Shown piece after piece: positions 20,743 through 27,591 of a stretch of 29,432 bases of DNA. The first letter of the stretch is position 1. Every line of letters begins with the position of its first letter. Source of the DNA: a virus. A program made the position numbers and the translations under genes. The stretch lies in IMG/VR virus record IMGVR_UViG_3300035698_001887, positions 1 through 29,432 of that record; one strand, 5' to 3'. The notes under the pieces are model-generated. The model ran no database searches and was not told where the DNA came from. It saw only the letters and a list, made by a program, of their open reading frames with translations.

Positions 20743-22182
20743 TTAAAACGGTGACTCGTTTGTATCGGTATCACTCTCGGTTGTTGCGTCTGCCCACTCG
20801 CCAGTTTCGGTCGCACTGAACTCCACGAATCGTCCGAACTCCGGCTGCCAGCGAGTCCTCATGACTCCGGTCGGGCCGTTGCGCTGCTTCTCAAGGATTA
20901 TCTCTGCCATGCCGCGCAGATCGTGCCCATCATCGTCGCGAGTCTGCCCATAATATTCCGGTCGATGAATGAAGATCACGGCGTCGGCGTCCTGTTCGAT
21001 GTTGCCGGAATCGCGGAGGTCTGACAGCCTCGGTCGGTTGTCTCCACGCTTCTCAACATCTCGCGTCACTTGCGATACGATCACAATCGGAATCTGGAGC
21101 TCGCCAGCCAGCGCCTTAAACGACTGCATGATCTCACCAATTTCCTGCCAGTGATTGTGCAGGCGTTGGTTCGGTTGCATCAATCCGATGTAGTCAACCA
21201 TGATGATGGCCGCACCTTCGTCGTTCACGAGCCGTCGTGCCTCCGCTCGCACCTGCCGTGGTGAGATGCCCGGCGTGTCGTCGATGTAGAGCGGCGCTTG
21301 CACAATGAGTCCGGTCGCGGGACTGAGCCGATTCCATGATTCATCCGACAGCCGTCCGCGTCGTGCAACGTGAGAGTTCACGCGAGCCTCTGAGCAGATG
21401 AGCCGCCGTGTGATCGCTTCGCCGGTCATTTCCAAGGAGAAGAATCCGACCGTCTGACCGACCTTCGTCGTGATGTGGCGAGCGCAATTCAGAGCAAACG
21501 CCGTCTTGCCCATGCCGGGTCGTGCCGCAATGACGGTGAGTTCGGCGGGTTGGAATCCTGCTGTCAGATTGTCCAGGCCCGTGAACCCACTCGGCACTCC
21601 GAGAATTGAGTCGGGGTTGTCGGCGGCAGCCTCGAATTGATCGTAGACGATGTTGGCGAAATGCCGGACGTGCTGTAATCCGGTGGTGTAGGTCCGGCGT
21701 GAGATCTTGCTCATGTCGCTGTCGAAGCCACCCACCATCTCGGTCAGATCGACAGACTGGTCGTAACACTGCGTAACGAGTTTGCTGGCGCGTGTGATCA
21801 TCTGCCGGCGCGTCGCATAATCTGCGAGCAACTGCGCATGGTATTCCACGTTGCTGCTTGTTCCGACGCTGAAGGCAATGTCCGCCAGATACGCGGGACC
21901 GCCGCACTCGTCGAGGACGCCTTTGCTCTCAAGCTCCTCTGAGAGCATCGTCAGATCAACAGGCCGGTTCTCGTCGTCGAGGCGGACCATCGCGTCCCAG
22001 ATTTCACGGTGCCGTCCTCGGTAGAACATCTGCCGGTCGAGGATCGTGTTCGCCTTGCCGATAGCCTGCTTGTTGAGCATCATGGCACCGAGCACGCACT
22101 GCTCAAGCTCGATGGAATGCGGTGGCAAGCGTTCGGCTGTCGGCTCTTCCATGTCGTTGACTGGCGCGTCGTCAGGAATCAT
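20743..22182 (-). CDS. dnaB: Replicative DNA helicase, DnaB family
   Basis: The ATG at 22182 overlaps the previous gene by 11 bases and gives 479 residues. The N-terminal helical domain (IELEQCVLGAMMLNKQAI, residues 24-41) is followed by a linker and the RecA-like motor: Walker A in AARPGMGKTAFALN (about 219-232), a second motif in FFSLEMTGEAITRRLI, Walker B in AIIMVDYIGLMQP, and later VIVVSQVTRDVEKR and LSDLRDSGNIEQDADAV. It unwinds DNA ahead of the fork. The DnaC-like loader and the initiator-like protein lie upstream in the same direction. The last residues, DTDTNESPF, are acidic and end in Pro-Phe, which is unusual for DnaB. Confidence 0.97.
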   Translation of the reverse strand: MIPDDAPVNDMEEPTAERLPPHSIELEQCVLGAMMLNKQAIGKANTILDRQMFYRGRHREIWDAMVRLDDENRPVDLTMLSEELESKGVLDECGGPAYLADIAFSVGTSSNVEYHAQLLADYATRRQMITRASKLVTQCYDQSVDLTEMVGGFDSDMSKISRRTYTTGLQHVRHFANIVYDQFEAAADNPDSILGVPSGFTGLDNLTAGFQPAELTVIAARPGMGKTAFALNCARHITTKVGQTVGFFSLEMTGEAITRRLICSEARVNSHVARRGRLSDESWNRLSPATGLIVQAPLYIDDTPGISPRQVRAEARRLVNDEGAAIIMVDYIGLMQPNQRLHNHWQEIGEIMQSFKALAGELQIPIVIVSQVTRDVEKRGDNRPRLSDLRDSGNIEQDADAVIFIHRPEYYGQTRDDDGHDLRGMAEIILEKQRNGPTGVMRTRWQPEFGRFVEFSATETGEWADATTESDTDTNESPF

Positions 22183-22681
22183 CGGCGGATGCCTCCATGC
22201 TGGCGAGTAGGGCGTCAGTCTTCTCCAGCCAGTCTGTGTATTCTTTGGTCAGCCGTTCACATCGCTCCGCAGCGCGGGAAGCACTACTGAGCGACGCACG
22301 GTCTGCGGCACGGATTGATTCGGTGGCAGCACGCGCTCCCACCAACGCCGCCTTGAGTGCGTCACGCTCGGTGATGGCTTCTGCGTAGGTTGGGCGCTCC
22401 GATGTGTCCTCGTCAGCAAAGACGACCGCTTCGAGATACTTGACGTTGAACATCCTCTGAACGCACCCCTCAGCGTTCTCTTCGACGATCCATGATTCGG
22501 AGCGATCTCCGAAATGTTGCCAAACGAAATGAAGCACATGCCCGTTCTCGGTGAAATCTTTGTTAGCTTTCGCTGGGTACGACCCGCCCGACAGCTCGTC
22601 CCCCTTGCTATCCACGACTGCGGGGAATGTGATGATCTTGACCAGTCTGCCGTTACTAGCTTCGTGTAGTTTCTCACTCAT
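22172..22681 (-). CDS. Unknown protein with coiled-coil C-terminus, 169 residues
   Basis: The ATG at 22681 follows GGAGG. The N-terminal half is mixed (LVKIITFPAVVDSKGDELSG, HVLHFVWQHFGDRSESWIVE) and the C-terminal half a long helix (TERDALKAALVGARAATESI, ending WLEKTDALLASMEASADDS). The parts RDALKAAL and ALLASME are shared, at DNA level as 21- and 23-base identical blocks, with the protein at 22873-23229. The gene therefore carries a partial duplication of its neighbour. No function is recognised. Confidence 0.65.
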   Translation of the reverse strand: MSEKLHEASNGRLVKIITFPAVVDSKGDELSGGSYPAKANKDFTENGHVLHFVWQHFGDRSESWIVEENAEGCVQRMFNVKYLEAVVFADEDTSERPTYAEAITERDALKAALVGARAATESIRAADRASLSSASRAAERCERLTKEYTDWLEKTDALLASMEASADDS

Positions 22682-22703
22682 GATCTATGCCTCCAGTGTG
22701 TGT

Positions 22704-22880
22704 CTAGTCGGTTTTAACTTTCGCGGGTGGCGGTACTCCGATAGTCTTGAATATTTCCACCCCGATGGCCATTGTGACTCGGCGCATGTTGGTTTCCATA
22801 TCGCCACCCAGTAATCTTGCAGAGTCGATGATGGTCTGCGCAACCTCTTCCACCAAGCACTGATCGAGGGATTCACTCAT
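22704..22880 (-). CDS. Unknown small protein, 58 residues
   Basis: The ATG at 22880 overlaps the end of the upstream gene by eight bases, after a GAGGTGAG site. It encodes MSESLDQCLVEEVAQTIID, then SARLLGGDMETNMRRVTMAI and GVEIFKTIGVPPPAKVKTD. The amphipathic helices and sensible composition make it a better gene than a slightly longer frame (22685-22876) in another phase, which is Trp- and Arg-rich. No family is recognised. Confidence 0.68.
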   Translation of the reverse strand: MSESLDQCLVEEVAQTIIDSARLLGGDMETNMRRVTMAIGVEIFKTIGVPPPAKVKTD

Positions 22881-23229
22881 CGCTCACCTCCATGCTGGCG
22901 AGTAGGGCGCGGGCGGATTCGATCAACAGGACGCCTTCGCCATCATCAGCATCCATCGCAAGATTTAGAGTGTGTGCGCACAACTCTTCCAACGCCGCCT
23001 TGAGTGCGTCGCGCTGGGTGCGGAGGGTGGCTATCTCTTGAGGTAATCCCTGAGCAACCTCGACACTCGCCAGCGGGCACTCGTCTGTGTGGAAACACTC
23101 GCAGTGATCCGAGCAGTGGTCGATCTCCTTGCCGCAGAACGGGCAGAACTTAGCCATCCACATCAGTTGCTGCTCTACCTCGTTGCTTCCCTCACTGACT
23201 TGTTCTGCGTCTTTCTTGATATCACTCAT
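22873..23229 (-). CDS. Small Cys/His-rich protein, 118 residues
   Basis: The ATG at 23229 follows GAGGAG. After an acidic N-terminus (KKDAEQVSEGSNEVEQQL), it has KFCPFCGKEIDHCSDHCECF, then HTDECPLASVEV. The CxxCG and further Cys and His suggest a zinc-binding module. The C-terminal helix (LRTQRDALKAALEELCAHTL, LIESARALLASMEVSDE) shares two sequence blocks with the 169-residue protein. No family is recognised. Confidence 0.68.
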   Translation of the reverse strand: MSDIKKDAEQVSEGSNEVEQQLMWMAKFCPFCGKEIDHCSDHCECFHTDECPLASVEVAQGLPQEIATLRTQRDALKAALEELCAHTLNLAMDADDGEGVLLIESARALLASMEVSDE

Positions 23230-23290
23230 CTTCCAGTCTCCTCAATGGTTTACGTTTACATAATGACTCTTATCGGTTGCCACGTTGCGT

Positions 23291-23518
23291 TCACTTAGCC
23301 CCCCCCATAACATCAAGTATTGCCACACCCGCGATAGAGATTACCGCCCCCATGATAGTGGACGTGGCGAAGCATCCGAAGACCCACTCGCCATCCACTA
23401 CGCTAGGGTTGTAGATGCCAGTGTAGCACGCATTGAGCGTGACAATGCCACCGACCGCAGCGATTGCTACACCAACAACCACCAGTATCCATCCAACCAT
23501 TCTCAGTTTATCCCTCAT
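23291..23518 (-). CDS. Small membrane protein with two predicted spans, 75 residues
   Basis: The ATG at 23518 overlaps the stop of the gene before it (ATGA). The product MRDKLRMVGWILVVVGVAIA, GGIVTL, then a short polar loop (TGIYNPSVVDGEWVF) and a second span (TIMGAVISIAGVAILDVM) has two membrane segments, with basic residues at the N-terminus. It ends MGGAK; eight G's in a row lie in that last part. The loop has two Cys that could pair. Function is not known. Confidence 0.66.
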   Translation of the reverse strand: MRDKLRMVGWILVVVGVAIAAVGGIVTLNACYTGIYNPSVVDGEWVFGCFATSTIMGAVISIAGVAILDVMGGAK

Positions 23519-24045
23519 CCCTCTCCACCTTTCTCTGCCACCGGGAACATCTCCGCCAGCGCGTCCGGGTCGAAGTGGCGGGCTAGCGTCTCGGCGTGGT
23601 ATGGCAAGTGCTCGATTGTCGGATCATCAACCAGCATACGGGCCGTATGGTTTGGTGCGCGAGCAACCCAACGCTCATCCCATGTTACAAGTTGCCCACC
23701 GCGCATGTAGTGCCCACCAGCCGAGAGGTCTGGGATACTCGTCCACACCCACCCGTCGAACGCCTTGATCGCGTCGCGGATGGCGATTCCCTCTTCGCAC
23801 AACCAGCCGCTTATCATCAGGTAGTCGTTGCGTAGCATCTCGTAAGTCATGAAGGCGCTCACAGCTTCGCCTACCGGCTCTGCCTTCCACGGCCACGCTC
23901 GACCTATCATTCCGCCGCCATCGATTCGGTAAAACTCGATTCGGTAAAACTCGATTCGGTAAAACGGTTCGTTCGTCGTGGCGCTGATCGTATGCAGCTC
24001 GCACCGCGCCGTCTTGATCGCCTCACGTATCTCTTCGTGCGTCAT
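23515..24045 (-). CDS. Unknown protein with FYRIE tandem repeat, 176 residues
   Basis: The ATG at 24045 overlaps the loader stop (ATGA) after GGAGG; a longer frame to 24240 lies inside the loader gene. The N-terminus (MTHEEIREAIKTARCELHTI) is followed by FYRIEFYRIEFYRID, from three perfect 15-base repeats. The rest has Trp-rich parts (AIRDAIKAFDGWVWTSIPD, GGQLVTWDERWVARAPNHTA) and ends DPDALAEMFPVAEKGGEG. The Trp/Asp/His pattern resembles phage proteins of the kind sometimes placed near loaders, but no family can be named. Confidence 0.66.
   Translation of the reverse strand: MTHEEIREAIKTARCELHTISATTNEPFYRIEFYRIEFYRIDGGGMIGRAWPWKAEPVGEAVSAFMTYEMLRNDYLMISGWLCEEGIAIRDAIKAFDGWVWTSIPDLSAGGHYMRGGQLVTWDERWVARAPNHTARMLVDDPTIEHLPYHAETLARHFDPDALAEMFPVAEKGGEG
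23921..23965. repeat. Perfect 15-bp tandem repeat, three copies
   Basis: The unit tcgattcggtaaaac occurs three times without spacing or error. It keeps the reading frame and encodes FYRIE/FYRID. The perfect identity points to a recent expansion by slippage. Confidence 0.97.
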
Positions 24046-24683
24046 TGTCCACCTCCCTGTAGTCTGAAGTCGGGTCCGTCCATCGCCAGCACCGGCGCGG
24101 ATCGCTCCAAGATTCTCGACACAACCCGCTCGTTGAACAGCGCCTTCAGTCCGCTCGGTGGCACGTTGCTGGTGTAGATCGTCGGCAACTTGTTTGCATA
24201 CCGATAGTCTGAAATCCGGTAGAACTGTTCCTGTACCCACGGCGTCGATGCACTGACAGCAACATCATCCAGCACAAGCAGCTTCGCGTCGCACGCATCA
24301 CCAAGCGGGCTTTCGGTTTCATGATCGAACGACGCCTTGATCGCAGCGTAAAGCTCTGACACGCTCCAGTATCGCACCGGCCACACACGCTGCCTGATCG
24401 CCTCTATCGCGATTGTATAGGCCGTGTGCGTCTTGCCGTTTCCGGGCTTTCCCCACACGTAGAGGTCGCCTTGCCGCCGCCAGTCATCCGTCGCCATGTA
24501 AGCCGGCGCTCGGCTGACCATCTGGGATGCGCTGGGATGCGACGTGTCGAGGTCGTCAAGCGTGGACGATCTGCGCTCTGCCGGAATGCCAGCGAGGTCG
24601 AGTCTACTGAGAAACACTGGCGCGTCGTTGGTGAATGGCTTTGATTGCTTCCTCACTTCGCCCGTCCATTCTGAGTTCATCAT
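24042..24683 (-). CDS. DnaC-like helicase loader (AAA+ ATPase)
   Basis: The ATG at 24683, after GGGAGGGA, overlaps the initiator gene by 80 bases and gives 213 residues. Walker A is VWGKPGNGKTHTAY (about residues 76-89), Walker B is AKLLVLDDVA (133-142), sensor-like TIYTSNVPPSGL follows, and an Arg finger candidate lies in RILERS. The layout matches DnaC/IstB-type loaders such as lambda P's functional counterparts in other phages. It should place the phage DnaB on single-stranded DNA at the origin. The N-terminal region is the probable helicase contact. Confidence 0.92.
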   Translation of the reverse strand: MMNSEWTGEVRKQSKPFTNDAPVFLSRLDLAGIPAERRSSTLDDLDTSHPSASQMVSRAPAYMATDDWRRQGDLYVWGKPGNGKTHTAYTIAIEAIRQRVWPVRYWSVSELYAAIKASFDHETESPLGDACDAKLLVLDDVAVSASTPWVQEQFYRISDYRYANKLPTIYTSNVPPSGLKALFNERVVSRILERSAPVLAMDGPDFRLQGGGQ

Positions 24684-25695
24684 CGGTCAATCCCTCCCCT
24701 GATAGTGCGTCGGTCCCCGTTGCGATAGGTGTCGTGTGCCCGTTCTGCGCTGCACGTTTCTGTTTGCCGCGCATCCAATCCGTAACGAATCGCCACGGCT
24801 TATCTACCGGCTCACCATCACGGAGCTTCGTAAGGTGAGATTCGGTGGCTTCCATGATATCCGCCGCGTCGAATGAGTCCCACTGTTGCAGTTGCGTCTG
24901 AATCGTTCGCCACGTGATGCGCCCCGATCCGATAGCGCGGCCCTCAATGAGCGGCTTGCATGGTGCGAGCGCTGCGAACCAGTACGCGATGATGCGTTGT
25001 GCGTCGTTGTCTGCTGGGAATGCCTTCCGAATGCGTGGCTCAATGTGGCACATGATGCTTCGCTGAATGAGATCACTCGTATCGTCGTCGATCTGGATTC
25101 CATCAGGGAAGTCAACAGCGAAGTGATCTGAGGAAGAGTCTTCTCGCGCCTGCGCGGTAGTAGTATTAGTTGTAGTAGGTTTATTTATATACGCGCGCGA
25201 GGGGGGAGAAGCGTCACCAGTGTCGTTTCTTTTGTCCGAACTTTCCAAACCTCCTACGTTTTTGTCGCTTCTCTTCAAAGGTGCGTCATTTTTGACGCTT
25301 CTTTTGTCCGATGTTTCCTGAGAAGCGTCACCAGTGTCGTTTCTTTTCAAAGGTGCGTCACCAGTGTCGTTTCTTTTGTCCGAACTTTCCAACGCGATTG
25401 TCAGATGCCTCGACCCACGAATGGATGTAATGAGTATCAAATCGCTCAATCCTTCGACGGCTCTCTGATACGTTCTCGTTTCCAATCCAGTCATCCGACG
25501 CAACGCCACATGCGTTGTCTCAAACTCTTCCGGCCAGTCCCGCTCTGCAAACTCATGAAGGATTGCCAAGTAGAGCTTGCAGGCGTTGGGAGTTAGTTGC
25601 GAAGCGAACCCGCCGTCCCAAAACTGCGACAACGCCTCGACGTATCTAGTCTCTTCCATGTCGCCCCCTGTAATCCACTCGATTCGTGCGATCAT
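24604..25695 (-). CDS. Replication initiator-like protein (O-type), carries repeats
   Basis: The ATG at 25695 has GGAGGAGG just upstream; ATG 25659 is a second choice. The 363 residues start with a likely winged helix (ACKLYLAILHEFAERDWP, FETTHVALRRMTGLETRTYQ, GLSDLILITSIRGS). Residues 102-162 are a low-complexity repeat (SSDKRNDTGDA units), followed by Thr/Asn-rich linker and a helical C-terminal domain (IIAYWFAALAPCKPLIEG, ITWRTIQTQLQQWDSFDA). An N-terminal DNA-binding wing, a repetitive middle encoded by DNA repeats, and a C-terminal domain next to a loader gene are the layout of lambda O and related initiators. Identity as initiator is inferred. Confidence 0.75.
   Translation of the reverse strand: MIARIEWITGGDMEETRYVEALSQFWDGGFASQLTPNACKLYLAILHEFAERDWPEEFETTHVALRRMTGLETRTYQRAVEGLSDLILITSIRGSRHLTIALESSDKRNDTGDAPLKRNDTGDASQETSDKRSVKNDAPLKRSDKNVGGLESSDKRNDTGDASPPSRAYINKPTTTNTTTAQAREDSSSDHFAVDFPDGIQIDDDTSDLIQRSIMCHIEPRIRKAFPADNDAQRIIAYWFAALAPCKPLIEGRAIGSGRITWRTIQTQLQQWDSFDAADIMEATESHLTKLRDGEPVDKPWRFVTDWMRGKQKRAAQNGHTTPIATGTDALSGEGLTDDELRMDGRSEEAIKAIHQRRASVSQ
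25158..25392. repeat. Candidate replication origin: repeat cluster plus AT-rich tract
   Basis: Five units with core tgtcgtttctttt or close variants lie at 25221, 25263, 25293, 25335 and 25365 (starts). A 38-base block is identical at 25211-25248 and 25355-25392, and a 28-base block at 25206-25233 and 25320-25347. At 25158-25191 a nearly pure A+T and G/T tract with ttatttatata follows on the downstream side of the initiator gene. Lambda has iterons within gene O followed by an AT-rich unwinding region in the direction of O transcription, as here. Spacing is less regular than in lambda, so the function is not proved. Confidence 0.62.
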
Positions 25696-25715
25696 GACGC
25701 CTCCTCCGCATCATT

Positions 25716-25997
25716 TTACACGCTTACGAACAGCATTGCTATCGCGCCAGCCGCGCCAACGCCAGCCAAGAATCCGGCAGTCGCCCACCCGTATCGTGTC
25801 GCTGGCACATGGATGATGACCGTCGCACCTTCTCCTTCCTCGATTCGATACCAGTTGTCGCCAGCCTCATTCTTGATGAGTTGATACAGCCGTCCCACTA
25901 CGTCGGCATATCGCTGGCATCGTGTGCTTCCTCCGCCTGCGAACTCCACACCGATCTTCTGATTTACGACCGGCTCTTTACACGGTATCATTCTCAC
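25716..25997 (-). CDS. Small protein with C-terminal membrane segment, 93 residues
   Basis: The GTG at 25997 follows AAGGAGG and begins VRMIPCKEPVVNQKIGVEFA. The middle is charged (YADVVGRLYQLIKNEAGDNW), then beta (ATVIIHVPATRYGW), and the last 22 residues form a membrane span (ATAGFLAGVGAAGAIAMLFVSV). It would be a tail-anchored membrane protein with most of its mass in the cytoplasm. No family is recognised. A hairpin and a 25-codon ORF precede it. Confidence 0.65.
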   Translation of the reverse strand: MRMIPCKEPVVNQKIGVEFAGGGSTRCQRYADVVGRLYQLIKNEAGDNWYRIEEGEGATVIIHVPATRYGWATAGFLAGVGAAGAIAMLFVSV

Positions 25998-26024
25998 GAT
26001 TCAGACCTCCTTGCGTTAAATGGA

Positions 26025-26045
26025 GGCCGGTGCGTTTCACCGACC
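26025..26045 (-). promoter_or_regulatory. GC-rich hairpin upstream of the 93-residue gene
   Basis: On the minus strand GGTCGGTG, loop AAACG, CACCGGCC form an eight-base stem (one G-T pair). No U-run follows, so a terminator is unlikely; it stands 28 bases upstream of the GTG start and could affect translation or RNA stability. Confidence 0.45.
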
Positions 26046-26081
26046 CCCGACCGTAGATTTATCCCAAGAGCTCATGCGTGT

Positions 26082-26159
26082 TCAGCTACTCGGTGGCGAT
26101 CTACTCACTTGCTGCGAGTGCTGATGCTGACGTGCTGGCAACGGGCCATCGCTGGCCAT
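26082..26159 (-). CDS. Possible 25-residue peptide with a strong ribosome site
   Basis: A perfect GGAAGGAGGTG lies five bases before the ATG at 26159. The encoded peptide, MASDGPLPARQHQHSQQVSR plus PPSS, is polar and ends at TGA 26082; another 12-codon frame (MSSWDKSTVGGR) follows in the same gap. Together with the hairpin this 270-base stretch without a longer gene looks like a leader region for the 93-residue gene. No better coding sequence is seen between 25998 and 26265. Confidence 0.4.
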   Translation of the reverse strand: MASDGPLPARQHQHSQQVSRSPPSS

Positions 26160-26265
26160 AAGCACCTCCTTCCGACCGATAACATTCCTTACGTCAACCT
26201 AGCTATTCCCTATCCGTGGGGGTCCGGCTGGAAATAGCCCCGAAATGCACCCGAATGCGGGTAGT

Positions 26266-26631
26266 TTACAGCAGTCCTTCTCGCTCAAATTCAGCCATTT
26301 GTTCACGAACGCGATCACGCCATGTGATGTAGATATCTTCCAGCACCCTCTGAGAGGGGTGGTTGAGCGTGCTATCACCATCAAGGCGGTCGGCGTGCCT
26401 CATCGCCTCAGCAGCAGCCTCAGCGCCTCCAAGCAAGTCTATTGCGCTTGCGATCTGGAAACGCAGGCGCACGATAGCAGGCTTCTTTTCCAGCAGCTTG
26501 TCCGCTATCACAACCGCATTGCTGACGAGCATATCCACATCGACAGGCGTGCGTTGATCTATGCCAGTCAGTGCGCCCGTAATTGCAGCGGACGCGAACC
26601 TATTCCACGTCGACCAATCTTTGTCAGCCAC
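26266..26631 (-). CDS. Unknown protein, 121 residues
   Basis: The GTG at 26631 follows AGGAGAGG and lies 28 bases after the RecT stop. The protein has helices throughout: NRFASAAITGALTGIDQRTP, VDMLVSNAVVIADKLLEKKP and ITWRDRVREQMAEFEREGLL. It contains an Ala-rich segment (GGAEAAAEAMRHADRLDG). It may serve with recombination genes, but no family is recognised. Confidence 0.68.
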   Translation of the reverse strand: MADKDWSTWNRFASAAITGALTGIDQRTPVDVDMLVSNAVVIADKLLEKKPAIVRLRFQIASAIDLLGGAEAAAEAMRHADRLDGDSTLNHPSQRVLEDIYITWRDRVREQMAEFEREGLL

Positions 26632-26658
26632 GTTGCCTCTCCTCTGGTTGGTGCGATT

Positions 26659-27591
26659 CTACGCCGCCACCTTGTCAGCTTCGGCGTTCATCATCTTGAG
26701 CAGGTCATCCCGCTCGTTGTCGTTCAGGTCATCGAGCTCGCGTCCGGTGTAGTTCTCCGCCGCGAACATCATGAGCTTCTCGTCGTCCCAACCGAGTGCC
26801 TGCTGAGCGTCGCGTATCGGCGTGGATTCTGGCGACTGGTCTGTTGCCGGAACGTCGATGATGTTGTCGTCCTCGAAATTTGGACGTTCGATGGTTTTCT
26901 CGTCCGCATTCTCGGATCGCGTGAACTCGCTCGACATCGGCAGATACTTCGACAGCGCACGGATGCACGTCTTCTTTGCCATCTCATCGAACTCAGTCTT
27001 CCACGGGCTGTCGGAACGAGTGTAGCCCTTGCTGTACTTGTTTCGGTGTATCTCGATATCCTCTTTACCCATCACGACGAAGCTGCGTCCGCCGTCCTTA
27101 AGAACCGCAACAGCGTAGTAAGCGTATGCCGCTCCGCGACCCTTCAGGGTGGGCTTGTGAACGAGCGTCGATTCCAGCCCGTAGGAGTATTCAAACTCGT
27201 CACCTTCGCACACCTCATGCGCGTCGATGTTGATGAGCCGTCCACTCCTGCGAGCAAGGTCGATCAGGCCACGGTAGCCGATGACGAGCGTTGCTTCCTT
27301 GCCGTATGGAATCAGATACGCCTGTCCAAGCGTCCCCGGCTCTAAGCCGAGCTTTGCGCACTCCATGACGCACCCGACAAGCGACGGCACTGAGCACTCC
27401 AGGAGCTTCGGCGTCATGCGAATCGCGTTCAGGCTGATGCGCAACAGGCGAGAGCTCGTCATATGCGATGGTAAAATACTCTCGATGGCTCGCTTATTCT
27501 GCGCCAAATACGTCGCCACCGTCTTATCGGGCGTTTCGCCGCCGTTGCTGCCGTTGGCGTTGCCGATGTTTTTTGCGAGGTCAGTCGCCAT
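26659..27591 (-). CDS. recT: RecT-family single-strand annealing protein
   Basis: The ATG at 27591 overlaps the exonuclease end by 11 bases and gives 310 residues. RecT signatures are present: TVATYLAQNKRAIESILPSH, LECSVPSLVGCVMECAKLGL followed by EPGTLGQAYLIPYG, then VIGYRGLIDLARRSG and GKEDIEIHRNKYSKG, and a conserved AKKTCIRALSKYLPMS. It binds single-stranded DNA and anneals complementary strands after the partner exonuclease resects ends. The acidic C-terminal tail (EDDNIIDVPATDQSPESTP onward) is usual. Confidence 0.97.
   Translation of the reverse strand: MATDLAKNIGNANGSNGGETPDKTVATYLAQNKRAIESILPSHMTSSRLLRISLNAIRMTPKLLECSVPSLVGCVMECAKLGLEPGTLGQAYLIPYGKEATLVIGYRGLIDLARRSGRLINIDAHEVCEGDEFEYSYGLESTLVHKPTLKGRGAAYAYYAVAVLKDGGRSFVVMGKEDIEIHRNKYSKGYTRSDSPWKTEFDEMAKKTCIRALSKYLPMSSEFTRSENADEKTIERPNFEDDNIIDVPATDQSPESTPIRDAQQALGWDDEKLMMFAAENYTGRELDDLNDNERDDLLKMMNAEADKVAA

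Noticed and set aside
21341-21907. A 188-codon minus-strand frame inside the DnaB gene
   Set aside because: It is in a shifted frame of the helicase gene, very rich in Arg and His, with no ribosome site.
22685-22876. A 63-codon minus-strand frame in the gap before the 169-residue gene
   Set aside because: Rich in Trp, Arg and Pro with no ribosome site; the other frame at 22704-22880 has a proper start overlap and normal composition.
23299-23306. Run of eight C (eight G in the coding strand) near the end of the small membrane protein gene
   Set aside because: A frameshift could happen here, by slippage or base-calling, but the frame is intact and ends sensibly, so no event needs to be assumed.
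25206-25392. Possible CRISPR array from repeats
   Set aside because: Units vary in length and sequence, spacers are absent, and the region is in frame within the initiator gene.
26245-27345. A long plus-strand frame of 366 codons opposite recT
   Set aside because: It is antisense to the clear RecT gene, without a ribosome site or recognisable protein; it results from the codon bias of the minus-strand gene.
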